The notes beneath the pieces were generated by a model. It was not told the DNA's origin and did not search any database. It saw nothing but the letters and a program-made list of their open reading frames with translations. DNA of 64,000 nt. It comes from Chitinophagaceae bacterium (GTDB lineage Bacteria; Bacteroidota; Bacteroidia; Chitinophagales; UBA10324). The position numbers and the translations under genes were made by a program. Positions 43,408-51,620 of the stretch are shown here, piece after piece. The stretch is from assembly GCA_016704325.1 (NCBI GenBank), contig JADJAG010000011.1, positions 124,001 to 188,000 of the forward strand, written 5' to 3'. Position 1 is the stretch's first letter; every line of letters begins with the position of its first letter.

Positions 43408-44262
43408 ATGATCCAGGAAAAAAACTTTACCGCCATTTCAGGATTTATCATGATTGGCGCTGCACTGGCCTGTGCTGCCGCAGTTATTGTATTTGCAATA
43501 AATGAAATGCCACTTGCCATCATTCCTTTTGCAATTGCATTGCCTTTCATTATCAGGGGACTCTTTATCATCAACCCAAATGAGGCCAAAGCCCTTACTT
43601 TGTTTGGTGATTACAAAGGAACCGTGAAGCACAATGGCCTCAAGTGGGTGAATCCCTTTTTTGCACGTCAGCATATTTCATTGCGGGCACGAAACCTCAA
43701 TGGGCAGCCGCTGAAGGTGAATGATAAGATCGGCAACCCGATAGAAATAGCTGCTGTTGTGGTCTGGAATGTAGTAGATACCGCCAAAGCCCTTTATGAG
43801 GTGAACAATTTTGAGCAGTTTGTGGCTATACAAAGTGAAGCTGCAGTAAGGCATTTGGCGGGCACTTGTCCTTATGATCATGGTGAAGATGAGTTCGCTG
43901 TGGTTACGCTCCGCAGTGGAGGAGAAAAAGTGAATGAAATGCTGGTGACTGAATTGAATGAACGCCTCTCACAGGCAGGCATCATTGTCAGCGAAGCACG
44001 CATCAGCCACCTGGCTTATGCACCGGAAATTGCAGGGGCCATGTTGCAGCGTCAGCAGGCTTCTGCCGTGGTTTCTGCACGTAAACTGATTGTAGAAGGT
44101 GCTGTGGGTATGGTGGAAATGGCACTGGCACGCCTGTCAGAAAAAGAGATTGTGCATCTAGATGAAGAACGCAAAGCCGCCATGGTGAGTAATTTGCTTG
44201 TCGTGCTCTGCGGAGATAAAAACGTGAGCCCGGTAGTGAATGCCGGCACACTCTATAACTAA
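43408..44262 (+). CDS. SPFH/Band 7 domain membrane protein
   Basis: The 284-residue product has two adjacent hydrophobic segments at the N-terminus (residues 10-31 and 36-55) and then an SPFH domain: NPNEAKALTLFGDYKGTVKH, NGLKWVNPFFARQHISLRAR, and NPIEIAAVVVWNVVDTAKAL. SPFH proteins assemble on membranes as large cages around partner proteins such as proteases. The downstream small ribbon-helix-helix-like gene (44351) is within 90 bases and on the same strand, and a hairpin lies between. I have seen the SPFH-Arc-like pairing elsewhere, but its function is unknown. Confidence 0.92.
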   Translation: MIQEKNFTAISGFIMIGAALACAAAVIVFAINEMPLAIIPFAIALPFIIRGLFIINPNEAKALTLFGDYKGTVKHNGLKWVNPFFARQHISLRARNLNGQPLKVNDKIGNPIEIAAVVVWNVVDTAKALYEVNNFEQFVAIQSEAAVRHLAGTCPYDHGEDEFAVVTLRSGGEKVNEMLVTELNERLSQAGIIVSEARISHLAYAPEIAGAMLQRQQASAVVSARKLIVEGAVGMVEMALARLSEKEIVHLDEERKAAMVSNLLVVLCGDKNVSPVVNAGTLYN

Positions 44263-44285
44263 GTATTATAATTTCCAAACAAAGT

Positions 44286-44311
44286 GGCAGCACTTCAACA
44301 GGAGTGCTGCC
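44286..44311 (+). terminator. Hairpin between the SPFH gene and the small RHH-like gene
   Basis: GGCAGCACT and AGTGCTGCC form a perfect 9-bp stem with an 8-base loop, 24 bases after the SPFH stop codon. No run of Ts follows (CTCTTATC), so it may attenuate rather than end transcription. Confidence 0.5.
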
Positions 44312-44350
44312 CTCTTATCATAAAAGTCCGTCACACACTTTCAATTGCTT

Positions 44351-44524
44351 ATGGCTGCGGAAAAGAAAGCTTTCATATTACGTATCAATCCTGAAACATT
44401 AAAAGCACTGGAACAGTGGGCTGCAAGTGATTTTCGCAGCCTGAACGGACAGATAGAATACCTTTTGCAAAAAGCACTGACAGACAGCGGACGTATTAAG
44501 AACAAAACAACGAATAAGCAGTAA
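44351..44524 (+). CDS. Small Arc/ribbon-helix-helix-like protein (57 residues)
   Basis: This short frame from ATG 44351 to TAA 44522-44524 encodes MAAEKKAFILRINPETLKAL, EQWAASDFRSLNGQIEYLLQ and a basic tail (KALTDSGRIKNKTTNKQ). The pattern of a beta strand with FILRINPE, a helix with LKALEQWAASDFRS, and a second helix LNGQIEYLLQKAL fits the Arc-like ribbon-helix-helix DNA-binding fold. It is likely a dimeric DNA-binding protein. It directly follows the SPFH gene on the same strand. Confidence 0.8.
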   Translation: MAAEKKAFILRINPETLKALEQWAASDFRSLNGQIEYLLQKALTDSGRIKNKTTNKQ

Positions 44525-44664
44525 TTGCTTTGCAACAAATCATCCGGCTTTATACAGTAAAGTAAATTTGATAAAGATTAATTGCGCATTGGCAGAATGA
44601 ATTGTTGCCAAACTGATTTTTTTAACACAACTTTCTGAAATATATTTGCAGGAAGCACCCCCGG

Positions 44665-44958
44665 ATGAACAAATACCTTGTTACTTTCTACCTTCTCGAA
44701 TTAGATGAACGGTTTTGGCAATTGATACCTGAACATCGTGAAATGGTCAATGACTTATTGTTGAAGGAAGTAATTGAAACGTATGGCGTAAATATGCAAC
44801 GCACGAAAGGCTGGATTACGTTGAATGCCATAGATGAAGCAGCAGTAACTGCAATCATTGATTCGTTTCCAATCAGCAACTACTACACCTACGATATTGA
44901 TCAGTTATTCATTTTCGATAATGCACTCGGACTTATGCCGAAAGTAGTCTTCAACTGA
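44665..44958 (+). CDS. Small hypothetical protein (97 residues)
   Basis: I do not recognise a family. The product is soluble and acidic, without signal peptide or membrane segment. A likely alternating strand-helix order is seen: KYLVTFYLLELDERFWQLIP, EHREMVNDLLLKEVIETYGV, then GWITLNAIDEAAVTAIIDSF and YYTYDIDQLFIFD. That could be a small ferredoxin-like alpha-beta fold, but this is a guess. The TATATTTG at 44641-44648 matches a minus-7 box 17 bases before the ATG, without a clear TTG at the right distance. The same-strand TPR lipoprotein gene starts 62 bases on. Confidence 0.65.
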   Translation: MNKYLVTFYLLELDERFWQLIPEHREMVNDLLLKEVIETYGVNMQRTKGWITLNAIDEAAVTAIIDSFPISNYYTYDIDQLFIFDNALGLMPKVVFN

Positions 44959-45020
44959 TGCAGCATTATTCCTTAAAAAATACACCACGAAGCTGCGCTC
45001 CTTTTGCCTAAATTTAACGC

Positions 45021-46052
45021 ATGAGATTTTTATTGATTACCGTTTTATCCATTTTTTTTCTTGTTTCGTTTTCCTGCAACCGTCCGGATGGTTCCACCGA
45101 AAAAGAGGCCATTGATTCGCTTGCCAGCAAAGATTCAGCTGATCCGCAGATCAGGGCACTCACCGAAAAAATTAATGCCGATCCAACCAATCCCGAACAA
45201 TTTTTCCTGCGCAGCAATGTATTCCAACAGCTTGGCAACCTGGCTGCTTCCTTCCGTGATATGTCGGCGGCCATTGCATTGGACTCTTCCAATATGAAGT
45301 ACTATTTCGCGATAGCTGATATTTACCTGAAAGGCGGATCTGCAGATGGTGCCATTGATGCCTTCCTGCAAATAATAAGAAAAGATCCGGCCAATACAGA
45401 AGCACTGATCAAGCTGAGCAAAGTATATTTTTATAAAAAGGACTATCAGAATTCTATGCTACAACTCACTCGGGTACAGGAAATAGATCAGGATAATTTT
45501 GAAGCCTGGTTTATCCGCGGTCTTAATTTTAAAGAGATGGGTGATACCGGCAGGGCCATCACGGCTTTTCAGAAATCGGTGCAGTCAAAACCGGATTTCT
45601 ACGATGGCTACATGCAACTCGGATTGATCACCAGCAACAACAAAAATTCTATGGCAGCACAGTATTTTGATAATGCCATACGCATCGACAGCACCGTAAC
45701 GGAAGCCTATTATGCAAAGGCAATGTTCTACCAGGATCATGGAGCCTTAGAAAAAGCAAAAGCAACCTATCAGCAATTGATTCGTGTGAATCCACAGTAT
45801 GAATTCTCCTATTTCAATTTGGGCTATGTATATATTCTGCAGGATTCGATTGATATGGCGTACCGCATGTTCGACTTTGCCATTAAAGTGAAACCGGCCT
45901 ATGCAGAAGCCTACTTCTACCGCGGACTCTGTTCGAGGGAAAAAGGAAACTTTGACCAGGCCATTGCAGATTTCCGCCAAGCATTAACTTTGAAGCCCGG
46001 ATATGAAGCGGCACAAAAAGAATTGAATACCTTAAACCAATCAACCAAATAA
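45021..46052 (+). CDS. TPR-repeat lipoprotein
   Basis: The 343-residue product has a lipoprotein signal (MRFLLITVLSIFFLVSFSCN, lipid on Cys19) and then seven to eight TPR units through to the C-terminus (for example FFLRSNVFQQLGNLAASFRD, FIRGLNFKEMGDTGRAITAF, EAYFYRGLCSREKGNFDQAI). It should be tethered to a membrane on the periplasmic side and serve as a protein-protein scaffold. It precedes thrS by 77 bases on the same strand, but a functional link to translation is unlikely. Confidence 0.87.
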   Translation: MRFLLITVLSIFFLVSFSCNRPDGSTEKEAIDSLASKDSADPQIRALTEKINADPTNPEQFFLRSNVFQQLGNLAASFRDMSAAIALDSSNMKYYFAIADIYLKGGSADGAIDAFLQIIRKDPANTEALIKLSKVYFYKKDYQNSMLQLTRVQEIDQDNFEAWFIRGLNFKEMGDTGRAITAFQKSVQSKPDFYDGYMQLGLITSNNKNSMAAQYFDNAIRIDSTVTEAYYAKAMFYQDHGALEKAKATYQQLIRVNPQYEFSYFNLGYVYILQDSIDMAYRMFDFAIKVKPAYAEAYFYRGLCSREKGNFDQAIADFRQALTLKPGYEAAQKELNTLNQSTK

Positions 46053-46129
46053 GGGAAGCGAATAACTGTTGATGTATCCATTGATCATCGCCAATAACGC
46101 TCCCGTCATTACTGTTACCTGTATTATTT

Positions 46130-48055
46130 ATGATAAACATTTCATTCCCCGACGGTAGCATCCGTCAGTTCGAAAAAGGAACCAATGCGCTGGATATTGC
46201 CAAATCCATCAGTGAAGGATTAGCCAGGAAAGTGCTGGCTGCAAAAGTGAATGGAAAAGTTACAGATGCATCCCGTCCGATCGATCAGGATGCAAGCCTG
46301 GTGCTGCTCACATGGGATGATGCGGAAGGAAAGGAAACCTTCTGGCATTCATCGGCTCACCTGATGGCAGAGGCATTGGAAGCCATTTATCCAGGCATAA
46401 AATTCGGATATGGCCCTCCCGTGGATAATGGATTCTATTATGATGTGGATCTGGGTGGCAGGGAAATCAGCCAGGATGACCTGAAAAAAATTGAATCTAA
46501 AATCAGCGAGCTGGCTGCAAAAAACAGTCCTTACCTGCGCACCGAGATCTCTAAAGAAGCTGCGCTCAATTATTTTACTGAAAAAGGCGATGAGTATAAG
46601 GTTGAAACCATTCATGAATTGAATGATGGGGAGATCACCTTCTACAGGCAAGGTAATTTTACTGACCTGTGCCGCGGCCCGCACATTCCGCATACCGGTT
46701 TTATTAAAGCAGTAAAGCTGATGAATATTGCCGGCGCATACTGGAAAGGGGATGAGAAGAATAAACAATTGACCCGCATTTACGGTATCACTTTCCCAAA
46801 GCAAAAGGAACTGGATGAATACCTTCAACTGCTGGAAGAGGCTAAGAAGCGGGATCACCGGAAGATTGGAAAAGAGCTGGAGATTTTTGTGTTTGATGAT
46901 GACGTAGGCCCCGGACTTCCACTTTGGTTGCCGAATGGTGGTGCCATTATTGAGCAATTGGAAAATCTGGCCAAGAAGACGGAAGAAGAAGCAGGATATT
47001 ACCGGGTAAAATCGCCGCACATAGCCAAAGAATCGATGTACCTCACCAGTGGCCACCTGCCTTACTATGCCGAATCCATGTTTCCGCCAATGGAAATGGA
47101 TGGCACTAAGTATTACCTGAAGGCGATGAATTGCCCGCATCATCATAAAATATTTTCGGCAACACCGAAGAGCTACAAAGATCTGCCCTTGAGACTGGCG
47201 GAGTATGGAACCTGTTACCGTTACGAGCAATCAGGCGAACTGTTTGGTATCATGCGTGTGCGTTCTATGAATATGAATGATGCACACATCTATTGTACGG
47301 AAGAGCAGTTTGAATCGGAATTCCAGGCAGTAAATGAAATGTACCTGAAGTACTTTAAAATTTTCGGAATCGATAAATATGTAATGCGTTTTTCTACCCA
47401 TGATCCTGCCAAACGCGGTCAGAAGTACCTGGATATGCCGGAACTCTGGATGAAGACTGAAGATATGGTTCGTAATGTATTGATCCGGTCCAAGATTCCC
47501 TACATCGAAGTGCCGGATGAAGCCGCTTTCTATGGACCTAAAATTGATGTACAGATCTGGAGTGTAATCGGGCGCGAATTTACCCTGGCAACCAACCAGG
47601 TAGACTTTGGACAACCCAAACGATTTGGCCTTACCTTCAAAAATAAGAACAACCAGGATGAAATGCCATTGGTGATTCACCGTGCGCCATTAGGAACGCA
47701 TGAACGGTTTATCGGATTTTTGATCGAACATTATGGCGGTAATTTCCCGGTATGGCTGGCGCCGAGGCAGGTCAGCCTGCTTCCTATAAGCGACCGGCAC
47801 CTGGATTATGCCAAACGGCTTGAAGCACTTTTCAGAAAGCAACGCATCCGTGTTGAACTGGACGACAGGAGTGAGAAGATCGGACGAAAGATCAGGGATG
47901 CGGAAATGAAGAAGATTCCCTATATGCTGGTGCTGGGCGATAAAGAAGAACAGGAAAGCAAAGTGAGTGTGAGAAAGCATGGGGAAGGAGATAAAGGGCA
48001 GCAAACCATTGAAGCTTTTATGGAGCAGGTGAAGAATGAGTCGGCAATTGATTGA
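46130..48055 (+). CDS. thrS: Threonyl-tRNA synthetase
   Basis: This class II synthetase charges tRNA-Thr. The 641-residue product has an N-terminal TGS domain (residues 1-62), the editing/SAD domain with HSSAHLMAEALE, and the catalytic core with the zinc Cys in MNCPHHHKIF. Motif 2 (TCYRYEQSGELFGIMRVRSM) and motif 3 (HRAPLGTHERFIGFLIE) follow, and then the anticodon-binding domain (APRQVSLLPISDRHLDYAKR). Length and motifs are normal. It leads the thrS-infC-rpmI-rplT cluster, the standard order in many bacteria. Confidence 0.96.
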   Translation: MINISFPDGSIRQFEKGTNALDIAKSISEGLARKVLAAKVNGKVTDASRPIDQDASLVLLTWDDAEGKETFWHSSAHLMAEALEAIYPGIKFGYGPPVDNGFYYDVDLGGREISQDDLKKIESKISELAAKNSPYLRTEISKEAALNYFTEKGDEYKVETIHELNDGEITFYRQGNFTDLCRGPHIPHTGFIKAVKLMNIAGAYWKGDEKNKQLTRIYGITFPKQKELDEYLQLLEEAKKRDHRKIGKELEIFVFDDDVGPGLPLWLPNGGAIIEQLENLAKKTEEEAGYYRVKSPHIAKESMYLTSGHLPYYAESMFPPMEMDGTKYYLKAMNCPHHHKIFSATPKSYKDLPLRLAEYGTCYRYEQSGELFGIMRVRSMNMNDAHIYCTEEQFESEFQAVNEMYLKYFKIFGIDKYVMRFSTHDPAKRGQKYLDMPELWMKTEDMVRNVLIRSKIPYIEVPDEAAFYGPKIDVQIWSVIGREFTLATNQVDFGQPKRFGLTFKNKNNQDEMPLVIHRAPLGTHERFIGFLIEHYGGNFPVWLAPRQVSLLPISDRHLDYAKRLEALFRKQRIRVELDDRSEKIGRKIRDAEMKKIPYMLVLGDKEEQESKVSVRKHGEGDKGQQTIEAFMEQVKNESAID

Positions 48056-48227
48056 TGCGGGTTGCTTAAAATGTTTAAAGCCGTTTTTGGCCGGCATTCG
48101 ATTATTCATTCAAAAATAATTCAGTCTGAAGTTTTCAATTCAGATATGGAATGTAACTTACATCTTGCTACCTTCGTTGCGTAGCTTATAATATGCTTAA
48201 AAATTTTTTAACGAAAACATCAACAGA

Positions 48228-48770
48228 TTGGCATTAGACCGTAGAAAACCAAGAGAACTTGAACACCGCATCAACCGACTGGTACACGCCCCGCAGGTAA
48301 GGCTGGTTGGCGATAATGTACCTAATGGCGTCTTCACTTCCCGCGAAGCATTAACCATGGCTGAAGAACAGGGCCTTGACCTGGTAGAAATAGCAGCCAC
48401 TGCCAGTCCGCCCGTTTGCCGGATCATCGACTATAACAAATTCCTTTACGACAAAAAGCGTAAGGAAAAGGAGATGAAGGCCAAAGCGGTAAAAAGTATA
48501 TTGAAAGAAATCCGATTTACTTCCAACACCGATGAGCATGACTTTGAATTCAAGACCCGCCATGCGGAACGTTTTCTGCAGGAAGGTGCCAAGGTGAAAG
48601 CCTATGTACAGTTTCGCGGAAGGACGATTCTCTTTAAAGAACGGGGCGAACTGTTATTGCTCAAGTTTGTGGAGCGCCTAACGGAAGTGGGTACGTTGGA
48701 ACAACTTCCCAAGCTGGAAGGAAACAGGATGTCGATATTATTGAATCCAAAGTCGCATAAAGGAAAGTAA
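48228..48770 (+). CDS. infC: Translation initiation factor IF-3
   Basis: The product (180 residues) has the IF3 N-domain (HRINRLVHAPQVRLVGDNVP, ALTMAEEQGLDLVEIA), the linker KAKAVKSILKEIRFTSNTDE, and the C-domain ending GTLEQLPKLEGNRMSILLNP. It binds the 30S subunit, checks start-codon pairing and prevents early subunit joining. The start read here is TTG (48228), a non-standard codon in keeping with the rare-start autoregulation known for infC. An alternative is that an ATG at 48193 is the real start and one T is missing from the run at 48204-48209; with that T restored, twelve more codons join in frame. The first case seems sufficient. Confidence 0.95.
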   Translation: MALDRRKPRELEHRINRLVHAPQVRLVGDNVPNGVFTSREALTMAEEQGLDLVEIAATASPPVCRIIDYNKFLYDKKRKEKEMKAKAVKSILKEIRFTSNTDEHDFEFKTRHAERFLQEGAKVKAYVQFRGRTILFKERGELLLLKFVERLTEVGTLEQLPKLEGNRMSILLNPKSHKGK

Positions 48771-48833
48771 CCTCTGAAACCGGGCTTTTTGCAAGAATAT
48801 TTGCTCTTTTATTCCTTGTGAATAGAATATTAC

Positions 48834-48841
48834 TATCTTTG
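48834..48841 (+). promoter_or_regulatory. Possible internal promoter box before rpmI
   Basis: TATCTTTG fits the TAnnTTTG minus-7 pattern 20 bases upstream of the rpmI ATG. The nearest upstream TTG is only 15 bases away, so the minus-33 part is poor. An extra promoter for the two ribosomal-protein genes would make sense. Confidence 0.45.
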
Positions 48842-48861
48842 CCGTCCCTAATTTTGCAGTA

Positions 48862-49056
48862 ATGCCTAAAATGAAGACAAATTCCAGTGCCAAGAAGCGT
48901 TTTGCGCTTACCGGCACCGGAAAAGTAAAACGTAAGAAAGCCTACAAGCGCCATATTCTGACCAAGAAGGCCCATGACAGGAAGAAGCAACTCGGAAAAA
49001 CCGGTTTGGTTGATTCTACCAATATGGGAAATGTGAAGAAAATGCTCTTAATCTGA
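48862..49056 (+). CDS. rpmI: 50S ribosomal protein L35
   Basis: The 64-residue, strongly basic product is a full-length bL35: it begins MPKMKTNSSAKKRFALTGTG and has the family block KRKKAYKRHILTKKAHDRKK. It is a component of the large ribosomal subunit. It lies between infC and rplT in the conserved order, 20 bases before rplT. Confidence 0.97.
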   Translation: MPKMKTNSSAKKRFALTGTGKVKRKKAYKRHILTKKAHDRKKQLGKTGLVDSTNMGNVKKMLLI

Positions 49057-49076
49057 CTTTTTTAAAAATTTAATAC

Positions 49077-49421
49077 ATGCCACGTTCAGTCAATAATGTT
49101 GCCTCCCGTGCCCGCCGAAAGCGGATGTTCAGCCAGGCAAAAGGATATTTCGGTAAACGTAAAAACGTTTTATCTGTAGCTAAGAATGCCGTTGAGAAAT
49201 CGATGGTGTATGCTTACCAGGGAAGGAAACAGAAGAAACGCGATTACCGTGCGCTCTGGATTGCCCGCATCAATGCAGCAATCCGTGAAGAAGGCATGAG
49301 CTATTCGGTCTTTATTTCGAAGCTGAAGAATGGCAATGTTACCCTCAACCGCAAAACACTCGCTGATTTGGCTATGAATGATGCAGCAGCATTTAAAGCG
49401 ATTGTGGCTTCGGTCAAGTAG
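49077..49421 (+). CDS. rplT: 50S ribosomal protein L20
   Basis: The 114-residue product is bL20: MPRSVNNVASRARRKRMFSQ, then AKGYFGKRKNVLSVAKNAVE and the conserved RDYRALWIARINAAIREEGM, ending FKAIVASVK. It binds 23S rRNA early in 50S assembly and in many bacteria represses translation of its own operon. It is the last gene of the cluster, and a strong intrinsic terminator follows 21 bases after the stop. Confidence 0.97.
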   Translation: MPRSVNNVASRARRKRMFSQAKGYFGKRKNVLSVAKNAVEKSMVYAYQGRKQKKRDYRALWIARINAAIREEGMSYSVFISKLKNGNVTLNRKTLADLAMNDAAAFKAIVASVK

Positions 49422-49442
49422 AGATCCTCCATTAAAATAACG

Positions 49443-49478
49443 ATCCGTCATCAACTAGGTTGATGACGGATTTTTTTT
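49443..49478 (+). terminator. Strong intrinsic terminator of the thrS-infC-rpmI-rplT cluster
   Basis: ATCCGTCATCAAC, TAG and GTTGATGACGGAT form a perfect 13-bp stem with a 3-base loop, directly followed by a run of Ts (49471-49478). It lies 21 bases after the rplT stop. Confidence 0.93.
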
Positions 49479-49504
49479 GTGTATGATGTTGCATTGCTTG
49501 TGGA

Positions 49505-49569
49505 GACGCGATGCATCGCGTCATTGGCTTGCATGCAACGCGATGCTTACAACGCGATGCATCGCGTTG
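49505..49569. repeat. Cluster of GCGATGCATCGC palindromes
   Basis: GACGCGATGCATCGCGTC (49505-49522) is a perfect 18-base palindrome. CAACGCGATGCATCGCGTTG (49550-49569) is a perfect 20-base palindrome with the same core. A half-site CAACGCGATGC lies between (49536-49546). The second ends exactly where the stop codon of the next minus-strand gene begins (49570). Confidence 0.92.
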
Positions 49570-50877
49570 TTACGATCTACCGTTGGTAGCGAGGTCTTTG
49601 ATGGCTACGACCAGTTTGTCAAGGTCTTTCAGAGAGGTGTATACATGTGGTGTTATTCTTACACATTTTATGTTTTCCCATTCAATATTCACCGCATGAA
49701 TCTTGTATTTGCTGAAGAGGAATTCTGCCGATGCCAGTGTTGGGATACCTTCTACCGAGAATCCGCAAATAGCGCAAGAGAAAGCATCCTTTAACGAGGT
49801 GTGCAGTTTCACTTTGGGAACATCCTTCACTTTTTCAGCCCAGTAATTTTTCAGATAACGCAGTCGTGCTTCTTTACGCTGCGATCCGATGGCATTGTGA
49901 AAATCTACCGCATAGGCTATTGCCTGTTCGGCAGGAAAGGAACGGGTACCTTGTGCTTCAAACTTCCTGATATTAGCGCTTTGCGGGTCTCCGTTGGCAA
50001 ACAAGGGCCATATGGATGGTATCTTTTCCTTCTTCACCCAAAGCATTCCGGTACCAAATGGTGCACAAAGCCATTTATGTAAACTGGTGCCCCAGTAATC
50101 GCAACCCAGTTCAGGAATGGTATAATCAAAATGACCAAACGTATGCGCTGAGTCGGAAAGAATCTCAATGGCAGCATTTTTCTTCTTCACTGAATCTGCA
50201 ATCTTTTTAACCGGCAGAATCTGACCCATCCAGTTGATCATATGCGTTACATGCACCAGCCTTGTTTTGTCTGTTACGGCATTTGAAAACAGCTGCACAA
50301 AATAGTTGTCGTCTTCCGCCGGCAACTCCAGGTTCAGCCATACCAGCTTAATGCCATCCCGTTGTTCGCGCTGTTTCCAGGCATTCACCATGTTCGGGTA
50401 ATCCTGTTTGGTCAGGATCACTTCATCGCCGGCTTTCAGGTTAAGTCCGAAGATGACCGTCTCCAGGGCTTCCGTAGCATTACGGTCTATGGCCACTTCT
50501 TCCGTGAGGCAGCCTGCGAGCTCAGCTAACTTCTGACGCAAAGGTTCACGTCCCTGGTCCAATATGTGCCACATATAATGACTGGGTGCTTCATTGCTCA
50601 TCTGTATGTACTTGTACTGCATTTCCTGCACATGCTGTGGCTGTGGACTTACACCACCATTGTTCAGATTGATGATGGTTGCAGAGACGGTATAAGCTTC
50701 GCGGATCATTGCCCAGAATTCTTCCTCCTTTGCAAAATCTTCAGGAGAAAGTGCAGCCTTTAATTTTTGAGCTGCAAGAATTTCACTGTTACTCACTTTG
50801 GCAGAAAAAGCAGGTATGCTTACTGTAGTGAGCAGCGCAGTGGTGGATTGTTGGAGAAAACGGCGGCGTGAGGACAT
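49570..50877 (-). CDS. Tat-exported class V aminotransferase-family PLP enzyme (isopenicillin-N-epimerase-like)
   Basis: The 435-residue product begins with a twin-arginine signal (SSRRRFLQQSTTALLTTVSI). The fold-type I PLP enzyme of aminotransferase class V follows, with NNGGVSPQPQHVQEM, RNATEALETVIFGLNLKAGD, and the Schiff-base lysine in WGTSLHKWLCAPFG (around residue 267). Relatives include isopenicillin N epimerase-like and cysteine-desulfurase-like proteins; the true substrate is unknown. Tat export of a PLP enzyme implies that it folds with its cofactor in the cytoplasm and works in the periplasm. It is a single minus-strand gene. Confidence 0.88.
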   Translation of the reverse strand: MSSRRRFLQQSTTALLTTVSIPAFSAKVSNSEILAAQKLKAALSPEDFAKEEEFWAMIREAYTVSATIINLNNGGVSPQPQHVQEMQYKYIQMSNEAPSHYMWHILDQGREPLRQKLAELAGCLTEEVAIDRNATEALETVIFGLNLKAGDEVILTKQDYPNMVNAWKQREQRDGIKLVWLNLELPAEDDNYFVQLFSNAVTDKTRLVHVTHMINWMGQILPVKKIADSVKKKNAAIEILSDSAHTFGHFDYTIPELGCDYWGTSLHKWLCAPFGTGMLWVKKEKIPSIWPLFANGDPQSANIRKFEAQGTRSFPAEQAIAYAVDFHNAIGSQRKEARLRYLKNYWAEKVKDVPKVKLHTSLKDAFSCAICGFSVEGIPTLASAEFLFSKYKIHAVNIEWENIKCVRITPHVYTSLKDLDKLVVAIKDLATNGRS

Positions 50878-51026
50878 AATAATAATATCAGATGTCTGTA
50901 ATCAATAAAGAGTCCTCAAGATAAAAGAACTATTTTGACTTTCCTAAAACATTTTTCTATCCATAAAATTTCAAATGACAAAGGTGCTGCTGATTTTGTA
51001 GTTTTGAGTATCAAAAAGAAATCATC

Positions 51027-51269
51027 ATGAAATCAATGACTGTGAATGTGCCTGAGAATTTCGCAATGAATGAGCAGGAACTTTCTTTTTTTCTGGCCGC
51101 AAAGCTTTATGAACAACGCATGCTTTCTATGGGCCGGGCTGCTGAGATGGCCGGTCTTGATAAGAGAACATTTATAGAGAATGTAGGTAAGTACGGAGTA
51201 TCCATATTTAATTATACAGTAGAAGAACTAAAAGAGGAACTTGAGAATGCCAAAAAGTATAATTTCTGA
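51027..51269 (+). CDS. UPF0175 family small antitoxin-like protein
   Basis: The 80-residue product carries the UPF0175 pattern: NEQELSFFLAAKLYEQRMLS, MGRAAEMAGLDKRTFIENVG, and KYGVSIFNYTVEELKEEL. UPF0175 genes usually lie just before a DUF3368 PIN-like toxin gene and are thought to be its antitoxin. Here the downstream partner (51247-51339) overlaps it by 23 bases but is reduced to a stub. TAGTTTTG at 50999-51006 fits a minus-7 box, but no TTG is found at the right spacing. Confidence 0.85.
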   Translation: MKSMTVNVPENFAMNEQELSFFLAAKLYEQRMLSMGRAAEMAGLDKRTFIENVGKYGVSIFNYTVEELKEELENAKKYNF

Positions 51270-51339
51270 TAAAAGGGGCCGGAGGGGATGGGGAAGAATT
51301 GGCGAATTGATAATTGCTAAGGGCTTTTGGTTATACTGA
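51247..51339 (+). pseudogene. Stub of a DUF3368 PIN-like toxin gene
   Basis: From ATG 51247, overlapping the UPF0175 gene as in intact pairs, 30 codons read MPKSIISDKRGRRGWGRIGE then LIIAKGFWLY and stop. The opening MPK-IISD and the IGEL block fit the first strand and helix of DUF3368 proteins, but the normal SDTSCLI nucleophile region is replaced by a basic stretch and the rest of the gene is absent. The toxin would be inactive. Confidence 0.65.
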
Positions 51340-51390
51340 TGTACAACCATTGACTGCCTGTATGGATTATTATAGTTAGTGTAAAAAATA

Positions 51391-51410
51391 AAGCGCGAAG
51401 ACGCCAAAGC
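51391..51410. repeat. Second copy of the GCGAAGACGCCAAG-type repeat
   Basis: AAGCGCGAAGACGCCAAAGC here shares CGCGAAGACGCCAA with the reverse complement of 19648-19667. It lies in the 280-base gap between the toxin stub and sbcC, in which I otherwise see no gene. Confidence 0.7.
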
Positions 51411-51620
51411 TAAGAGTGTCACCAAATAGTGAGACATTCAGGCGAATTAGTTAAAACTGGGCATTATTTATTGGAGGCGTTTTATTAGCTAAGATAGTCT
51501 AAAAAAATCTTACGTATCCCAAAACGTTAAGATAAGAACATCGTTACTGAAATAATAATTGAACAAGTGGAGTTTGATAATCGTTAATTGATATAATCCC
51601 ATGCAGTTCTTTACCAATGA

